Source: CAVWXT01 sp963759115
GTDB lineage: Bacteria; Planctomycetota; Planctomycetia; Pirellulales; Thermoguttaceae
Reading direction: 5' to 3'
Assembly (NCBI GenBank): GCA_963759115.1
Contig: CAVWXT010000005.1
Span: 1,674,001 to 1,738,000, forward strand
DNA: 64,000 nt
Part shown: piece by piece, positions 8,950 to 18,601 of the stretch
Layout: each line of letters opens with the position of its first letter
Position numbering within the stretch: the first letter of the stretch is position 1
Made by a program: the position numbers and the translations under genes
The notes under the pieces: model-generated
The model's input: the letters and a program-made list of their open reading frames with translations, nothing else
Told to the model about the DNA's origin: nothing
Databases searched by the model: none

Positions 8950-10408
8950 CAATACCGTTCAACGGATTAGAACGATGGCAGGTCGAAACTCTTTGGCTGG
9001 CTGGGGGTAATGACGATGCTCGGCCCTTTTTTTCGCCCAGCAGCTCATCTTTCGTTTGATCACGCGTGGGTTGATTCGGTTACGGCGAGCGGGAAGTATT
9101 TCCTCGGCAATTTCCTCCAGCAGCGCCTGATACCACTGCCGCAGGGCACAAGCGCTTTTCGGGCACTCGGGCAAGCGACATCGCAAGATGTTCAAGGTGG
9201 CGGTGAAAGAAATCCGTTGCGGATCAACGCGCTTCTGCAAGGCCGCTTCGTACATCAGGACGCGCACAACGTAATGGCCCAAGAGGAGCCCGTAAATCTC
9301 TTGCAATACGCCGATGGTCGTTTGGCTCCGCAAGACCGGCCGCTCTCGTTGGTGGGTCTTCAACTCATCAATGGTCAGTTCCTCTTCCCAACGCTCGTGG
9401 TAAAGCTCGATCAGGGTCACGGCTGGGTCCAAGGTTTCATCCAGGAAGGTCGTCAGCAAACGGTGCATAACCTTGTTTCCGGGGCGGCCAGGATCATCGA
9501 AGGTGTACTCGATGATCCGCACCTCGATCCCGCCTTCGTCCTTTCGTCGATGACGAGCCGAGCGATACACCTTGGCCAGGTACGATCCATCGGAAAGACG
9601 GCGAATAGGCTGGAAAATAAGGCCGGTTTTGACTCGTGCCAGCAAATGCGCATGGCGATCCAACACCTCCTGAATGGTCTGATAACTGAAGAAACCGCGA
9701 TCCCACAGCAGCAACATACCTTCCTTCAGGTGACGCAGCAGATCGTGGGCCATGGTGACCTCGCCGATGCGAATGGATTTGATCAGACACCGCCACAACA
9801 CATGGGTTCCCGTTTCGCACAACGCCAAAACCCGTGCCTGCGGATACGCGCCAGGAGCACGACCGCTGCCCGGTCTGCCGAAGACCCGTTCGTTCTCCGG
9901 CGTATCGGGAAGATCCAGGATGAACCCATCCAGCGCCATCAGACGCAATCCGCGGTAGAACGCTCCTGGGGTGTCAGGTTTGGCAAGCAACCGAACGACT
10001 GCATTAGCCAGCGCACGAAACGGTGCCAAGCCGATGCGTTTTCGGGCCTCACACAATGTCGATCGGCCGGGAGTGCCGTTCCGCCGAAACGGCTGCAACC
10101 AGCGAAAAACCTGCCGATAACAATCGCAGCAAAACAACCCCAGGGCAACCACGAACCAGACCATGAACCACCCTGGAAGGCGACGGCAGAAGCCCTTCGC
10201 TTTGCCGCATCGCTCCAAGATGGCTTCCACCTTGGCCCGCGGGACGATACGCTTCAGAGCACGGATTCGTTCTCGCGTCGGCCAAGACGCGAACTGGGCG
10301 ACTTCCTTGTCGACCGAAATCATCGTAGCCTCCTTGCCAGAAAGGATTTGTGACAACCCAATCTTGGCGGGAGGCTACTTTTATTGAAAGATCAATTGAA
10401 CGGTATTG
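8950..10408. mobile_element. Complete IS4-family insertion sequence with 10-bp target duplication
   Basis: Terminal inverted repeats CAATACCGTTCAA (8950-8962) and its exact complement TTGAACGGTATTG (10396-10408) bound a 1459-bp element carrying one transposase gene. The flanks are a perfect direct repeat, TGTTTAGCCC, at 8940-8949 and 10409-10418. This is the target-site duplication left by insertion and is in the size range usual for IS4. Both ends and the duplication are intact, which indicates a recent insertion. Confidence 0.93.
8959..10323 (-). CDS. IS4-family transposase
   Basis: This 454-residue DDE transposase catalyses movement of the surrounding element. The first catalytic Asp is in LRLMALDGFILDLPDT, the second in MLLLWDRGFFSY, and the Glu lies in the YHERWEEELTIDELK segment, which corresponds to the IS4 Y-(2)-R-(3)-E-(6)-K signature. 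The start at 10323 (MISVDKEV) is chosen because AAGGAGG lies five bases upstream; an in-frame Met 11 codons earlier has no such site. The frame is uninterrupted, so the element is probably active. Confidence 0.9.
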   Translation of the reverse strand: MISVDKEVAQFASWPTRERIRALKRIVPRAKVEAILERCGKAKGFCRRLPGWFMVWFVVALGLFCCDCYRQVFRWLQPFRRNGTPGRSTLCEARKRIGLAPFRALANAVVRLLAKPDTPGAFYRGLRLMALDGFILDLPDTPENERVFGRPGSGRAPGAYPQARVLALCETGTHVLWRCLIKSIRIGEVTMAHDLLRHLKEGMLLLWDRGFFSYQTIQEVLDRHAHLLARVKTGLIFQPIRRLSDGSYLAKVYRSARHRRKDEGGIEVRIIEYTFDDPGRPGNKVMHRLLTTFLDETLDPAVTLIELYHERWEEELTIDELKTHQRERPVLRSQTTIGVLQEIYGLLLGHYVVRVLMYEAALQKRVDPQRISFTATLNILRCRLPECPKSACALRQWYQALLEEIAEEILPARRNRINPRVIKRKMSCWAKKRAEHRHYPQPAKEFRPAIVLIR

Positions 10409-10442
10409 TGTTTAGCCCAAGTTCGCCAGTTGTTGACCTAAG

Positions 10443-11797
10443 TCGCTGTTCAAAAATAAGTTAGCCGTTTGTATAATCTGCGTATTCCGCTTCCATGGAT
10501 GGAGAGACGGTCATGGCAGACAAGGATTGCAGGCGCATTCGCCGGTGTCGCTGCCGAGGATGTCGCTCGCGTAGCGATGCGGATTTGGTTGCGTACCATC
10601 GGGCCATCAATCGAGTGATGGCCGAGTTGGACGAACGGAGTCGGCGGTTGTTCGCCGGGATCGTGGCCCGGCAACGCGGACACGGGGGCGTCCAGTTGGT
10701 GGCGGAAATCACCGGCCTGAGCCGTATGACAATCCGCCGGGGATTGCGCGAAAGCGAACGCGGACAGGTGGCGTCTTCAGAGCGAGTACGGCGTCCCGGC
10801 GGCGGACGAAAACGAGTCGAAAAAAAACGCCACGTGTGCGGGAGTTGTTGAAGGGGCTGTTGCGGGATGCGACGGCTGGCGATCCGATGGGTGGTCTGCG
10901 GTGGACGCACAAGACCACCCGCAACCTGGCCGCTGCATTGACGCGACGTGGCGTACCGGTCGGGCACGTGACGGTGGCTCGGTTGCTGCGAGCACAGAAG
11001 TACTCGTTGCGATCGAACCGCAAGCGGTTGGGTGGGAAGAGAGATCCCTATCGGGATCAGCAATTCCGCCTGTTGGGGCGTCGGCGACGGCGATTCCAAC
11101 GGCAAGGGTGGCCGGTAATCAGTGTGGATACGAAGAAAAAGGAGTTGGTGGGCAACTTCAAAAATAACGGACGCAGTTGGCGGTGTGAGGACCGCGACGT
11201 GCTGGACCACGACTTTCCCACACTGGCCCGCGGCCGCGCCTATCCCTACGGCATCTATGACGAGAATCGCAATGAGGGCTATGTCGTGATCGGCACAACT
11301 CATCAGACAGCGACCTTTGCCGTGCGTGCCATTCGCTCGTGGTGGCTGAAGGTTGGGCGGCGTCGGTACTCGGGTGTGTCTCGGTTGGCCATCGAAGCCG
11401 ACAGCGGAGGTGCCAACGGCAACCGTTGTTGGGCTTGGAAGGTGGGCCTGCAAGAATTGGCTGACGAATTCAGATTGACGATCACGGTCGGGCATTATCC
11501 CGCAGGAGCCTCCAAGTGGAACCCGATCGAGCACCGCATGTTCAACCTCATCAGTGCCAATTGGGCCGGCGAGCCACTGACCAGTTACGAAGTCATGCTG
11601 AAGAACATCCGCACGACACGGTCGAGCACGGGCTTTCGCTGCCGCGCATCGTTGGACACCAAGCTCTACCCGACCAAAGTCAAGGTGTCCGACGAAGCGA
11701 AGGCAACCGTGCGGCTGTTGCGACATACCGTCCTACCCAAATGGAACTACACCATCTGTCCACGAAAACGAAACGGCTAAGTTATTTTTGAACAAGT
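10443..11797. mobile_element. ISAzo13-type insertion sequence, copy 1
   Basis: The inverted repeats GTTCAAAAATAAGTTAGCCG (starting 10448) and its near-complement ending at 11793 match at 22 of 23 positions. The exact outer limits are uncertain. CCTAAG is found at 10437-10442 and again at 11798-11803, which may be a short target duplication or part of the next element. The element carries one two-frame transposase. Confidence 0.7.
10495..11780 (+). CDS. ISAzo13-family transposase with A8 slip site
   Basis: This is a DDE transposase encoded in two frames. The N-terminal part (10495 to about 10850) includes a helix-turn-helix-like segment, LVAEITGLSRMTIRRGLRES. At the run of eight A (10820-10827) a -1 shift joins it to the second frame, which reads KTPRVRELLKGLLRDA and continues to 11780. 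The catalytic core has VISVDTKKKELVGNF, EADSGGANG and the KWNPIEHRMFN stretch typical of the ISAzo13 DDE domain. The A8 position between the two domains matches programmed slippage known for this family. Either ATG at 10495 or 10513 may start it. Confidence 0.85.
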
Positions 11798-13137
11798 CCT
11801 AAGGCAGCCCGCAGAAAATGATCTACTGTAGAATGGGCGGTTTTGGTAGAAGGCATCTTTTCGGGGGAGAAATTGCGGGCTTTGTGTCTCAGGGACGAGA
11901 CGATGCTGGCAGAATTGACAGAATCGGTGCGAGAGACGATCAGGTCAGCCGCCCGGAAACTGACGGGATTTCGGCGGCGGCCGTTTCAAGCGGAGACGGC
12001 AATCAAGTATTGCCGGGGTAATCCGCGTCGAGCCGAACAGGTCTTCGGTTGGGGGCGGGATGCGGTCAATACCGGGCTGAACGAACTTCGCACCGGGATT
12101 CGTTGCGTGGACGGTTTTTCGACTCGCGGCCGGCGCAGGACCGAAGCGCAACAACCGGAACTGGTACGGGAAATCCACGCGCTAGTCGATTCGCACAGCC
12201 AAGCCGATCCGAAGTTCCCAACGCCGCTGGCCTCTACGCGGATGACCGCCAAGGCGGTGCGCGAGCGATTGGCGGCCAACACTGCGGAGAAGGATCGGCA
12301 TGTGCCGGCCGAACGCACCGTGTACGACATCTTGAATCGCTTGGGCTATCGGCTGCGGCGCGTCCGCAAGACCAAGCCTCAAAAAAACTTCCCGAAACCG
12401 ACGCCATCTTCGACCACCTGCGGCAAGTCCACGCCGAAGCCACGCAAGACCGGGAAACGCTCCGCATCTCGCTCGACACCAAGGCCAAGGTGAAGATCGG
12501 CGAGTTTTCGCGTGGTGGTGTGACCCGCGGCCAGCAGTCCGTGCGTGCTGCCGACCATGACATGCATCCCGACGCCGTGCTCGTGCCGGCCGGTATTCTG
12601 GAGGTCAACAACGGTCAACTGAATGTGGTCTTCGGGACTTCGCGGGACACAAGCGACTTCGTGGCGGATTGTCTGGAACTGTGGTGGAGCAACCGCCAGG
12701 CCGCGCATCCCGGTGTGCGTCGGCTGTTGATCGACCTGGACAACGGCCCGGAGATCGCCAGTTTGCGAACGCAGTTTATGAAGCGTTTGGTGGAGTTCTC
12801 GGATCGGCACCAACTGATGCTCGAACTGGCGTACTACCCGCCGTATCACAGCAAGTATAACCTCATCGAACGCTGTTGGGGCATTCGGGAAAACCACTGG
12901 AACGGCACGCTGCTGAAATCCATCGAGACAGTTCTGCGATGGGCCAAGACCATGACGTGGCGCGGGGCGGCTCCGATTGTACATCTACTGGACCGAGTGT
13001 ACGAGACCGGCGTCCGTCTCTCACCCCGCGATTTCCGTCCCATTGCTACCCGTCTCGTACGCTCAAAATTGCTCCCAAAATGGAGCCTCGTAATTCATCC
13101 CAAACCTGGGTAGATTATTTCCGGCGGGCTGCCTAAG
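11798..13137. mobile_element. ISAzo13-type insertion sequence, copy 2 (abutting copy 1)
   Basis: The left end CCTAAGGCAGCCCGCAGAAA and the right end (complement of TTAGGCAGCCCGCCGGAAAT) are imperfect inverted repeats. The element starts where copy 1 ends, with no spacer. Its transposase is clearly different in sequence from that of copy 1, so this is a second element and not a tandem duplication. Confidence 0.7.
11843..13113 (+). CDS. ISAzo13-family transposase with A7 slip site
   Basis: The N-terminal frame (from TTG 11843 or, more likely, ATG 11903, MLAELTESVRET) runs to the segment KTKPQKNFPK. At A7 (12381-12387) a -1 shift enters the frame KLPETDAIFDHL, which continues to 13113. The catalytic domain shows LRISLDTKAKVKIGEF with the first Asp, RRLLIDLDNGPE with the second, and YHSKYNLIERCWG with the Glu. 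This order is diagnostic of the ISAzo13 family. Full length after the shift is about 420 residues, normal for the family. Confidence 0.85.
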
Positions 13138-13165
13138 TCCTTACGCACCAATACTCGGCCGAAAA

Positions 13166-13191
13166 AAGTCTTCACTACAAGTCTTCACTAC
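13166..13191. repeat. Tandem 13-bp repeat AAGTCTTCACTAC
   Basis: Two exact adjoining copies (13166-13178 and 13179-13191) lie between the IS cluster and the truncated ATPase gene. Possibly a footprint of an earlier transposition. Confidence 0.6.
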
Positions 13192-13280
13192 ATACCTTTG
13201 GGTGGCATTGCAAGAAAATGACGCAACCAATTGTCATCTCACAACTTGAGGTCCTGCTAGCATTGCATTGCTGGCAATGA

Positions 13281-14024
13281 AAGTGGCGAACTTGGGCCAA
13301 CCGGCTCTGCCACCTCAATTGGGAAACGGACAGCGAGGCGTGGCAACGCGGCATGAGCAACGCCTTGTCATTCCCCCAGCCGAACTTCGTGCCTCTGCCG
13401 ACGATTGGGAGAAGCATATCGGCCGGAACACCGCCCTGGTCGGCGCATTTCCACAAGCACAAGCCGGGGCTGCTGGAAGCCTATCCCAAGGATCAGGCCA
13501 AAACATCCGGCCCGTGGCCTTCGATGCGATCCTGGACCAACGCGGCCATCTGTGCGGCGGCCGTGGAAACCATCGACGCCGAGCCGCTGCTGCGCTACCG
13601 GGCCGTCGCCGGCTGTGTGGGCGAAGAGGCGGCCTTGCAGTTCCAGACTTGGGCGCAATCCCTCGACCTGCCCGACCCCGAAGAGTGGCTCTTGAAGGCG
13701 CAGATGTCGAGGAGCCTGCCCGTTCCCCTTGGCCCGCAACTGAACATCCCGCCGCGTTGCGACCAGATCATGGCTGCACTGGCAGCCGTGGTGGACAGGG
13801 TGAAGAACCACAGCCTTGGCCCCAATGGCAAGCCCACGGAAGCCCGCTGGTTGGCGGCGGTGGATTGTTTTGCCGAAGTGGCCAAGTGCTGGCTGGAGCC
13901 GGCGATTGCCGCGGCCGGCCCGCTCTACTTCGCCGTGCCCCACGCCTCGGTGTTGGTCAAGGCGCCCGTGGACTTCAGCAATCGGGTACTGGACGTGCAT
14001 CGGAATATCTCGGCAGCGGCATAG
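13281..14024 (+). pseudogene. C-terminal remnant of a MoxR-like AAA+ ATPase
   Basis: The sequence encodes only the lid and tail part of an AAA+ ATPase of the kind that pairs with VWA-domain proteins (RTWANRLCHLNWETD, AWQRGMSNALSFPQP, HFHKHKPGLLEAYPKD, PSMRSWTNAA). No Walker motifs remain; the 5' portion is missing beside the IS cluster. Between about 13400 and 13445 coding passes through another frame (DDWEKHIGRNTALVGAF) and returns, so two compensating single-base changes are present. The partner DUF2201/VWA gene follows 12 bases after its stop. I infer that the insertion sequences removed the ATPase domain. Confidence 0.7.
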
Positions 14025-14036
14025 GGAGGATACTCC

Positions 14037-15572
14037 ATGAACAATCAGAAGCTGGCCGCGGCGCGGATTCTGGCCGCCCGGAAGATGCCCTACATGACGC
14101 ATCAAGTCTTGTCGCTCATCCCGGTCGAGCGGCCAGGGCTGGGGACAATGGCCGTCGATGAATATTGCCGGCTGTACTTCGACTCGGCGTTCCTGGAGAG
14201 CCGAGACTTGAAGCATCTGGCGTTCGTGGTGTTGCATGAGGCGATCCACGTCTGGAGTAGGCACTGCAAGCGTTGCCGGCGACTGCTGGGCGAGAAACCC
14301 CCCCATGATCGGCTGGCGCTATGGCGGCAAGCCGTCGATGCCGCGGTGAATGACGTTCTGGAGCAATCCAGCCTGCGCTGCCCGGAAGAGGGAATCACGC
14401 CGGCCAAGCTGGGCCTGCCACGAAACAAGTCAGCGGAGGAATACTTCGCGCTGCTACTGGAGCGGGCCAAGCAAGAGGAAGAGCAACAGCAAGCCCAGCA
14501 GAAACGACAGGCCGAGAGCGGCGAGCAGAGCCAACAGGACCAACAGCCCGGCGAAGGCCAAGAGGATCAGGACGATCAGAGCGAGGAACAGGAAGGCCAG
14601 GACGAAAGCCAAGAGCCCGGCGACCAGGACGGTGAAGGGCAGGATGCCGATGACGATCAGCCCGGCGAGGATGAGCGCGAGGGGCAACAAAACAGTGAAG
14701 GGGACGGCCAGGACGGCGGAGGAGAAGCCTCAGACGAAGACGGCCAAGGCGACGAGCAACAAGCTGGCGACGGGGATGGAGAAGGCCAGGCTGGAGGTGG
14801 TGAAGGTAAGCCGACCGCTGCCGAGATCGGCGGGAGCGCCGCTGATGGTCAGCCCCGGCCGTGGGAAGATGGCCCGCCGTCCGCAGAGCATCCCGGCATG
14901 GCGGAGCATGAGCAGAACATCGTTGAGGCAGCCGTGGCCAAGGCCATCGAACAGTACCAGCAACAACGGGGCCGCGGTAGTGTGCCCGGCGGTCTGGCCC
15001 GCAGCGCAGCCGAGCTGCTCCACCCAAAGGTCGATCCAGCCAGGGAACTGCTTGCCAAGGTCAAGTACGCCGTGGGCTGCACCTCGGGTTTCAGGGACTT
15101 CACCTACCGACGGCCCAACCGCCGACAGCCCCAAAACGGTGCGCTGCTGCCGGCCCACATCAAGCCAATCCCTCGCGTTACCGTAATCGTCGATACCAGC
15201 GGCAGCATGGAAGAGTCGGACCTTGCCCTGGCGCTGGGCGTGATTGGCAACGCGTTGCGGTCCCTGCCCGATCCCCGCGGCTTGCGGGTACTGGCCGGCG
15301 ATACCGCCGTGGCCTGTGCCAAGAACGTTTTCCGGCCTGAGCAGGTGGAACTGGCCGGCAGCGGCGGGACTGATATGGCCGCCATGATTGTGGCGGCGAC
15401 CGAAGAGAGGCCCGCGCCGAAAGCCATCCTGGTGGTGACTGATGGTTACACCGGCTGGCCGCGTGAGCCAGTCAGGCCACGGGTGGTTGCCTGCCTCACG
15501 CAAGCCCGGACTGCCGAGAGTGTGCCGAAGTGGATTGATGCCGTGGTCCTGAACCCGGAGGAAAGGCCATGA
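14037..15572 (+). CDS. DUF2201-type VWA/metallopeptidase-like protein
   Basis: This is a 511-residue protein. An N-terminal putative metallopeptidase domain shows an HExxH motif (FVVLHEAIHVWSRHC, about residue 66). A strongly acidic, Gln/Gly-rich linker follows (residues about 140-270, mostly E, D, Q, G). The C-terminal half is a VWA-like domain whose MIDAS motif is VDTSGSM, with GSGGTDMAA and VVTDGYTGW further on. Such proteins usually work with a MoxR AAA+ ATPase encoded just upstream, as a metal-dependent remodelling or chaperone pair. Here that ATPase is truncated, so the pair may be inactive. GGAGG lies a few bases before the ATG at 14037. Confidence 0.8.
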   Translation: MNNQKLAAARILAARKMPYMTHQVLSLIPVERPGLGTMAVDEYCRLYFDSAFLESRDLKHLAFVVLHEAIHVWSRHCKRCRRLLGEKPPHDRLALWRQAVDAAVNDVLEQSSLRCPEEGITPAKLGLPRNKSAEEYFALLLERAKQEEEQQQAQQKRQAESGEQSQQDQQPGEGQEDQDDQSEEQEGQDESQEPGDQDGEGQDADDDQPGEDEREGQQNSEGDGQDGGGEASDEDGQGDEQQAGDGDGEGQAGGGEGKPTAAEIGGSAADGQPRPWEDGPPSAEHPGMAEHEQNIVEAAVAKAIEQYQQQRGRGSVPGGLARSAAELLHPKVDPARELLAKVKYAVGCTSGFRDFTYRRPNRRQPQNGALLPAHIKPIPRVTVIVDTSGSMEESDLALALGVIGNALRSLPDPRGLRVLAGDTAVACAKNVFRPEQVELAGSGGTDMAAMIVAATEERPAPKAILVVTDGYTGWPREPVRPRVVACLTQARTAESVPKWIDAVVLNPEERP

Positions 15573-15702
15573 AAACCTTGGCTTTTCCATTTCTGGGTGC
15601 GAACACCGCACTCTTGCGCCCGGTACAAGGCTGCCGAAAGGCGCATGAAGAACCCACGCCGAAGATGGCGTGGGCATTATGGTTTGACAATTTGGAATTG
15701 GG

Positions 15703-16263
15703 CTAAACGACCTTCCTACGCCGCCAGACCAGGATAAGTCCGAACAATCCCGAGGTCACAAGGCCCACGATGGTCGACGGTTCGGGAACACACTTCGTGG
15801 CAATGTCGATTCCGGTGACGTCGGCCCACGGAAACGACGCGGGAATTTGGAAGACTTCCGCGCCTGGCTGAGGAGTAATGGTCCATTCCCAGACGTAAGT
15901 ATTATCCACGTGAGTGGGATTTGTGCCGCCCGCGACCGTGAAGCCTTGAGCCGTCCATACAATGGGGTTGGGCGGAACCGTAGAACCGGCTCCCCACTGC
16001 ACCTGCAACCATAACTCTTTCACTTTGTTCGGCTGTTCCTGATTCGGAACGGCAATCCACTGATCCGGGCTGAAAGGAATCGTGAACCACTCGGGAGCAC
16101 CGTAACCGGGGTCGCTCACGTCGGTCCAAGTCCCACCCTGCGCGGTCGCATGGTACTGATAGTCGACGGCTCCCACGCCGATAATGTCGGCCAACGCAGA
16201 ATTGCACGGTGCCAGGACCGCGATAGCCCACATTGCCAGGAAGATCGGTACTGCTCGTTTCAT
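15703..16263 (-). CDS. Secreted PEP-CTERM-anchored protein
   Basis: A 186-residue exported protein of unknown function. It has an N-terminal signal peptide (MKRAVPIFLAMWAIAVLAP) and ends with the sorting signal VPEPST, a hydrophobic helix (GLVTSGLFGLILVW) and a basic tail RRRK. PEP-CTERM proteins are processed by exosortase, often in planctomycetes and other biofilm-forming bacteria. The start at 16263 places the signal peptide at the N-terminus; a longer frame up to 16437 is open but lacks signal features. It is antiparallel to its neighbours and may be an independent insertion within the ATPase module. Confidence 0.75.
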   Translation of the reverse strand: MKRAVPIFLAMWAIAVLAPCNSALADIIGVGAVDYQYHATAQGGTWTDVSDPGYGAPEWFTIPFSPDQWIAVPNQEQPNKVKELWLQVQWGAGSTVPPNPIVWTAQGFTVAGGTNPTHVDNTYVWEWTITPQPGAEVFQIPASFPWADVTGIDIATKCVPEPSTIVGLVTSGLFGLILVWRRRKVV

Positions 16264-16555
16264 GTTATGCCTCAATGATGTTCGACCGAGGTATGCGAAA
16301 GAAAGATCTCCCAAGAGCCACATCATACTCCTCTTTATGACTGATTGCGAACGGATGTCAATCGACATGTGGTATGGGTTAGGCAATTTCTTCCGATTAT
16401 GTGGCTCGGGAGGGCTTTGGCCCACCCCCTCATTCACCCATAGACCGCCAAACCCCGATTCCTGACAACGATTCTTGACCGAACCAAGAATTCGACACTC
16501 TCCTCAAGAGGTTCTTGTCCAGTAGTGCATCTAGTATGGGAAAGAAGTCCTCGCT

Positions 16556-16600
16556 ATCCAATCAGGAAAATCCCGGCGATCCTATCAGGAAAATCCCTAT
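16556..16600. repeat. Direct repeat (ATCAGGAAAATCCC twice, period 23)
   Basis: Two copies of an approximately 22-bp unit (16556-16578 and 16579-16600) lie upstream of the small gene at 16729. They could be iteron-like binding sites or chance duplication. The rest of 16264-16728 has no supported gene. Confidence 0.5.
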
Positions 16601-16728
16601 CTTCTCTTGGCTCACCGTGGATTGAAGAACACAGGGGTCGTGTCCGGCCCCCAATTTCTTCCGGCCGTTGCCGCCAGAAGCCGGGTGATCGCGCCGCGTT
16701 GACAAACCCAGACCCAAGGGAAAATCCC

Positions 16729-16992
16729 ATGCTGACCGTGCAAATCACGATGGAGGGCGGAGTGATCCAAGACATGCAATGCCCCGCCGGTGTCCGCGTC
16801 GTCGTCCACGATTACGACGTGGACGGTTCCGAGGAAGACCTGCGCGAGGACGAAGAGGGGCACAAGTACGTCGAGGGCACCATCGACCCCAAGATTCGCG
16901 TCTGCCGCCCTTGCTGGCAGAACATCAAGCGCGCCCCCGTGTCGGCCTTTGCCGCCGTTGGCCGGGCGCTGGCCAAGTACAATTCCTACTAA
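16729..16992 (+). CDS. Small conserved-looking protein of unknown function
   Basis: An 87-residue acidic protein, not recognised. It starts at 16729 after CAAGGG; the open frame extends upstream but without coding character. It contains an Asp/Glu-rich middle (VHDYDVDGSEEDLREDEEG) and a single CRPCW motif near the C-terminus that might bind metal or form a disulfide. It is 17 bases upstream of the RFC-like ATPase gene and in the same direction, so it is probably co-transcribed with it. Confidence 0.55.
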   Translation: MLTVQITMEGGVIQDMQCPAGVRVVVHDYDVDGSEEDLREDEEGHKYVEGTIDPKIRVCRPCWQNIKRAPVSAFAAVGRALAKYNSY

Positions 16993-17009
16993 CCCCAAGG
17001 AGCCTTTCG

Positions 17010-17672
17010 ATGCGACTCTCCCAACAGTATCAACCCCTGACCCTGGATGACGTGGTGGGGCAGCCTGCCATTGTCCGGCGGCTCATCAAGCGGCTGGTGG
17101 CTTGGCCCCAGCCCTGTCGTCTGCTGTTCGAGGGCCTGGGAGGGGTTGGCAAGAGCGCAACCGCCAAAGCCCTGATTGCCGACCTGGGCGTATCGGAGTT
17201 CGGCGTCCAGTCGCTCTCGGGGGCCAAGCTGCGGATGGAGGAAGTCGAGCGGCTATTCAACACGACCTTCCGCTACCGGCCGATGGCCGGCAATCCGTGG
17301 AATATCCTCTTGGTCGAGGAGATGGAACTGCTGCCGAGCCGCAACGTAGTGGCGGAGTTGAAGGACCAACTCTCCGAGCAGAACCATCCCGAGCGGCTGA
17401 TCGTCATTGCCACCAGCAACGATGTCAGCACGCTCGACGAAGCCCTCTTGCAGCGGTTCGAGGTATTCCCCTTCTCTGCCGGGCCGACCTTCGCCGAGGC
17501 GTGCCAAGAGCGATTAGCGTGGATTTGGGAGCAAGAGGTCGGCGTGGACGTGCCGCTGCCTCTCGGCGTGGAGCAACTGGGCTGGCGGAATGACAGTTTC
17601 TCGATGCGCCGGGCACTGGCAGCCTTGAGTGGGGCTATTGAGTTGCACCGAGCAAAGGAGGTGGCCGCATGA
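17010..17672 (+). CDS. RFC/DnaX-like AAA+ ATPase
   Basis: This 220-residue protein resembles the ATPase part of clamp-loader subunits (DnaX, archaeal RFC small subunit). The N-terminus YQPLTLDDVVGQPAIVRRL is the characteristic lead-in. Walker A is GLGGVGKSATAKAL, Walker B is NILLVEEMELL, sensor 1 is IVIATSNDVSTL, and an Arg in LLQRFEVFPF fits the arginine finger. It lacks the zinc module and collar domain of true DnaX, so it is more likely a mobile-element ATPase loading or remodelling a partner. AAGGAG lies 9 bases before ATG 17010. The next gene overlaps its stop by four bases (ATGA). Confidence 0.75.
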   Translation: MRLSQQYQPLTLDDVVGQPAIVRRLIKRLVAWPQPCRLLFEGLGGVGKSATAKALIADLGVSEFGVQSLSGAKLRMEEVERLFNTTFRYRPMAGNPWNILLVEEMELLPSRNVVAELKDQLSEQNHPERLIVIATSNDVSTLDEALLQRFEVFPFSAGPTFAEACQERLAWIWEQEVGVDVPLPLGVEQLGWRNDSFSMRRALAALSGAIELHRAKEVAA

Positions 17673-18085
17673 CGACCGGCGAAGCTGAATATTGCCTGTC
17701 ACGTTCCCTCTTGGGAATGTCTTACCACGATCTGCTTCGGGAGACCCGGCGGCTGAAGCGAGCGAACCGCCGTCTGGCAAAGACGGTCCGCGCCCTGGCC
17801 GAAGGCAATCCCGATAATGCCGAGTTTGCCTTGCACAATTCCCCGGCGACGAAAAAGCCGTGGCGCGGGCGTGACTCCCAAAAACGTCCGGCAAACCGTG
17901 CTCCTGTCAGGCATGGATTGCCTGCCAGGACAACAGGACCTTTTTTGAGACGAATGATCGGAACGCACCTGATCCGAGGACAACAAATTCCTCATTGCTG
18001 GCAACTCCTCGCCATTAATGCGAGGAGCAAAAGGGCAACTCCCAGCGTCACGACAGCCAGGCCAGCGATCATTCCGCCCACGTAG
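17669..18085 (+). CDS. Hypothetical protein coupled to the RFC-like ATPase
   Basis: Begins within the ATGA overlap of the ATPase stop, so translation is coupled. The first approximately 60 residues look like a real helical protein (YHDLLRETRRLKRANRRLAKTVRALAEG, in two amphipathic turns, basic). After about residue 65 the sequence becomes proline- and arginine-rich, loses coding character and runs into the antisense gene at 17992. The natural end may therefore be nearer 17870 with a frame change. Function unknown. Confidence 0.4.
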   Translation: MTTGEAEYCLSRSLLGMSYHDLLRETRRLKRANRRLAKTVRALAEGNPDNAEFALHNSPATKKPWRGRDSQKRPANRAPVRHGLPARTTGPFLRRMIGTHLIRGQQIPHCWQLLAINARSKRATPSVTTARPAIIPPT

Positions 18086-18384
18086 TCGTGGCCGGGCCGC
18101 ACCGGGCGTAGCACGTCGGGCGGCAAGCCCGAGAGATGCGCGAGCCGCCGCTGATCCTCTTCGGCGACGGGATGTTCCGCCGCTTCGTGTCCCGCGTGCT
18201 CACGAACAGGCCGCGCTGATGCATGGGGAGCGTTCGCGGGCTTCCCAAGTGGATGAACGTGCTCATCGGCCGGATAAGACCAACCGGCAATTTTCGGAGG
18301 CAGGAGCCTTCCATAAAGGGGCTCCTCGGGTGTGGCGGAGGGGCCTGAGTCCTCGCTCGCACGCTTGAGGGGGTCGGTGGACAT
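17992..18384 (-). CDS. Small tail-anchored membrane protein, unknown function
   Basis: A 130-residue protein with a hydrophilic, proline-rich N-terminal region and one C-terminal membrane segment (MIAGLAVVTLGVALLLLALM) followed by ARSCQQ. The start at 18384 (MSTDPLKRAS) is supported by AAAGGAGCGGTC directly upstream. The topology suggests a tail-anchored cytoplasmic protein. No family recognised. It lies opposite to the surrounding module genes. Confidence 0.5.
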   Translation of the reverse strand: MSTDPLKRASEDSGPSATPEEPLYGRLLPPKIAGWSYPADEHVHPLGKPANAPHASARPVREHAGHEAAEHPVAEEDQRRLAHLSGLPPDVLRPVRPGHDYVGGMIAGLAVVTLGVALLLLALMARSCQQ

Positions 18385-18601
18385 GACCGCTCCTTTCCTC
18401 GTTCTTTGGTCCATTATAGGGACTTTCCCCGCGAACGTGAAAGCGGAATTGCCGGATGGCGGAGCCGCCCACGAAGCGTGAGAATCGAAACCTGTGCCGT
18501 GCGTGGGCTGGGCGTAGGGGTACGCCGATCGCCCGCTCGCCCGGACTCCTACCCGGTCGGGGGCTGCCCGCGCACGGCCATTTCGTTTTCAGGAGACAAC
18601 G

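Noticed and set aside
17010..17672. DNA polymerase III subunit DnaX
   Set aside because: Only the ATPase core is present, without zinc module and collar, and the context is a mobile module.
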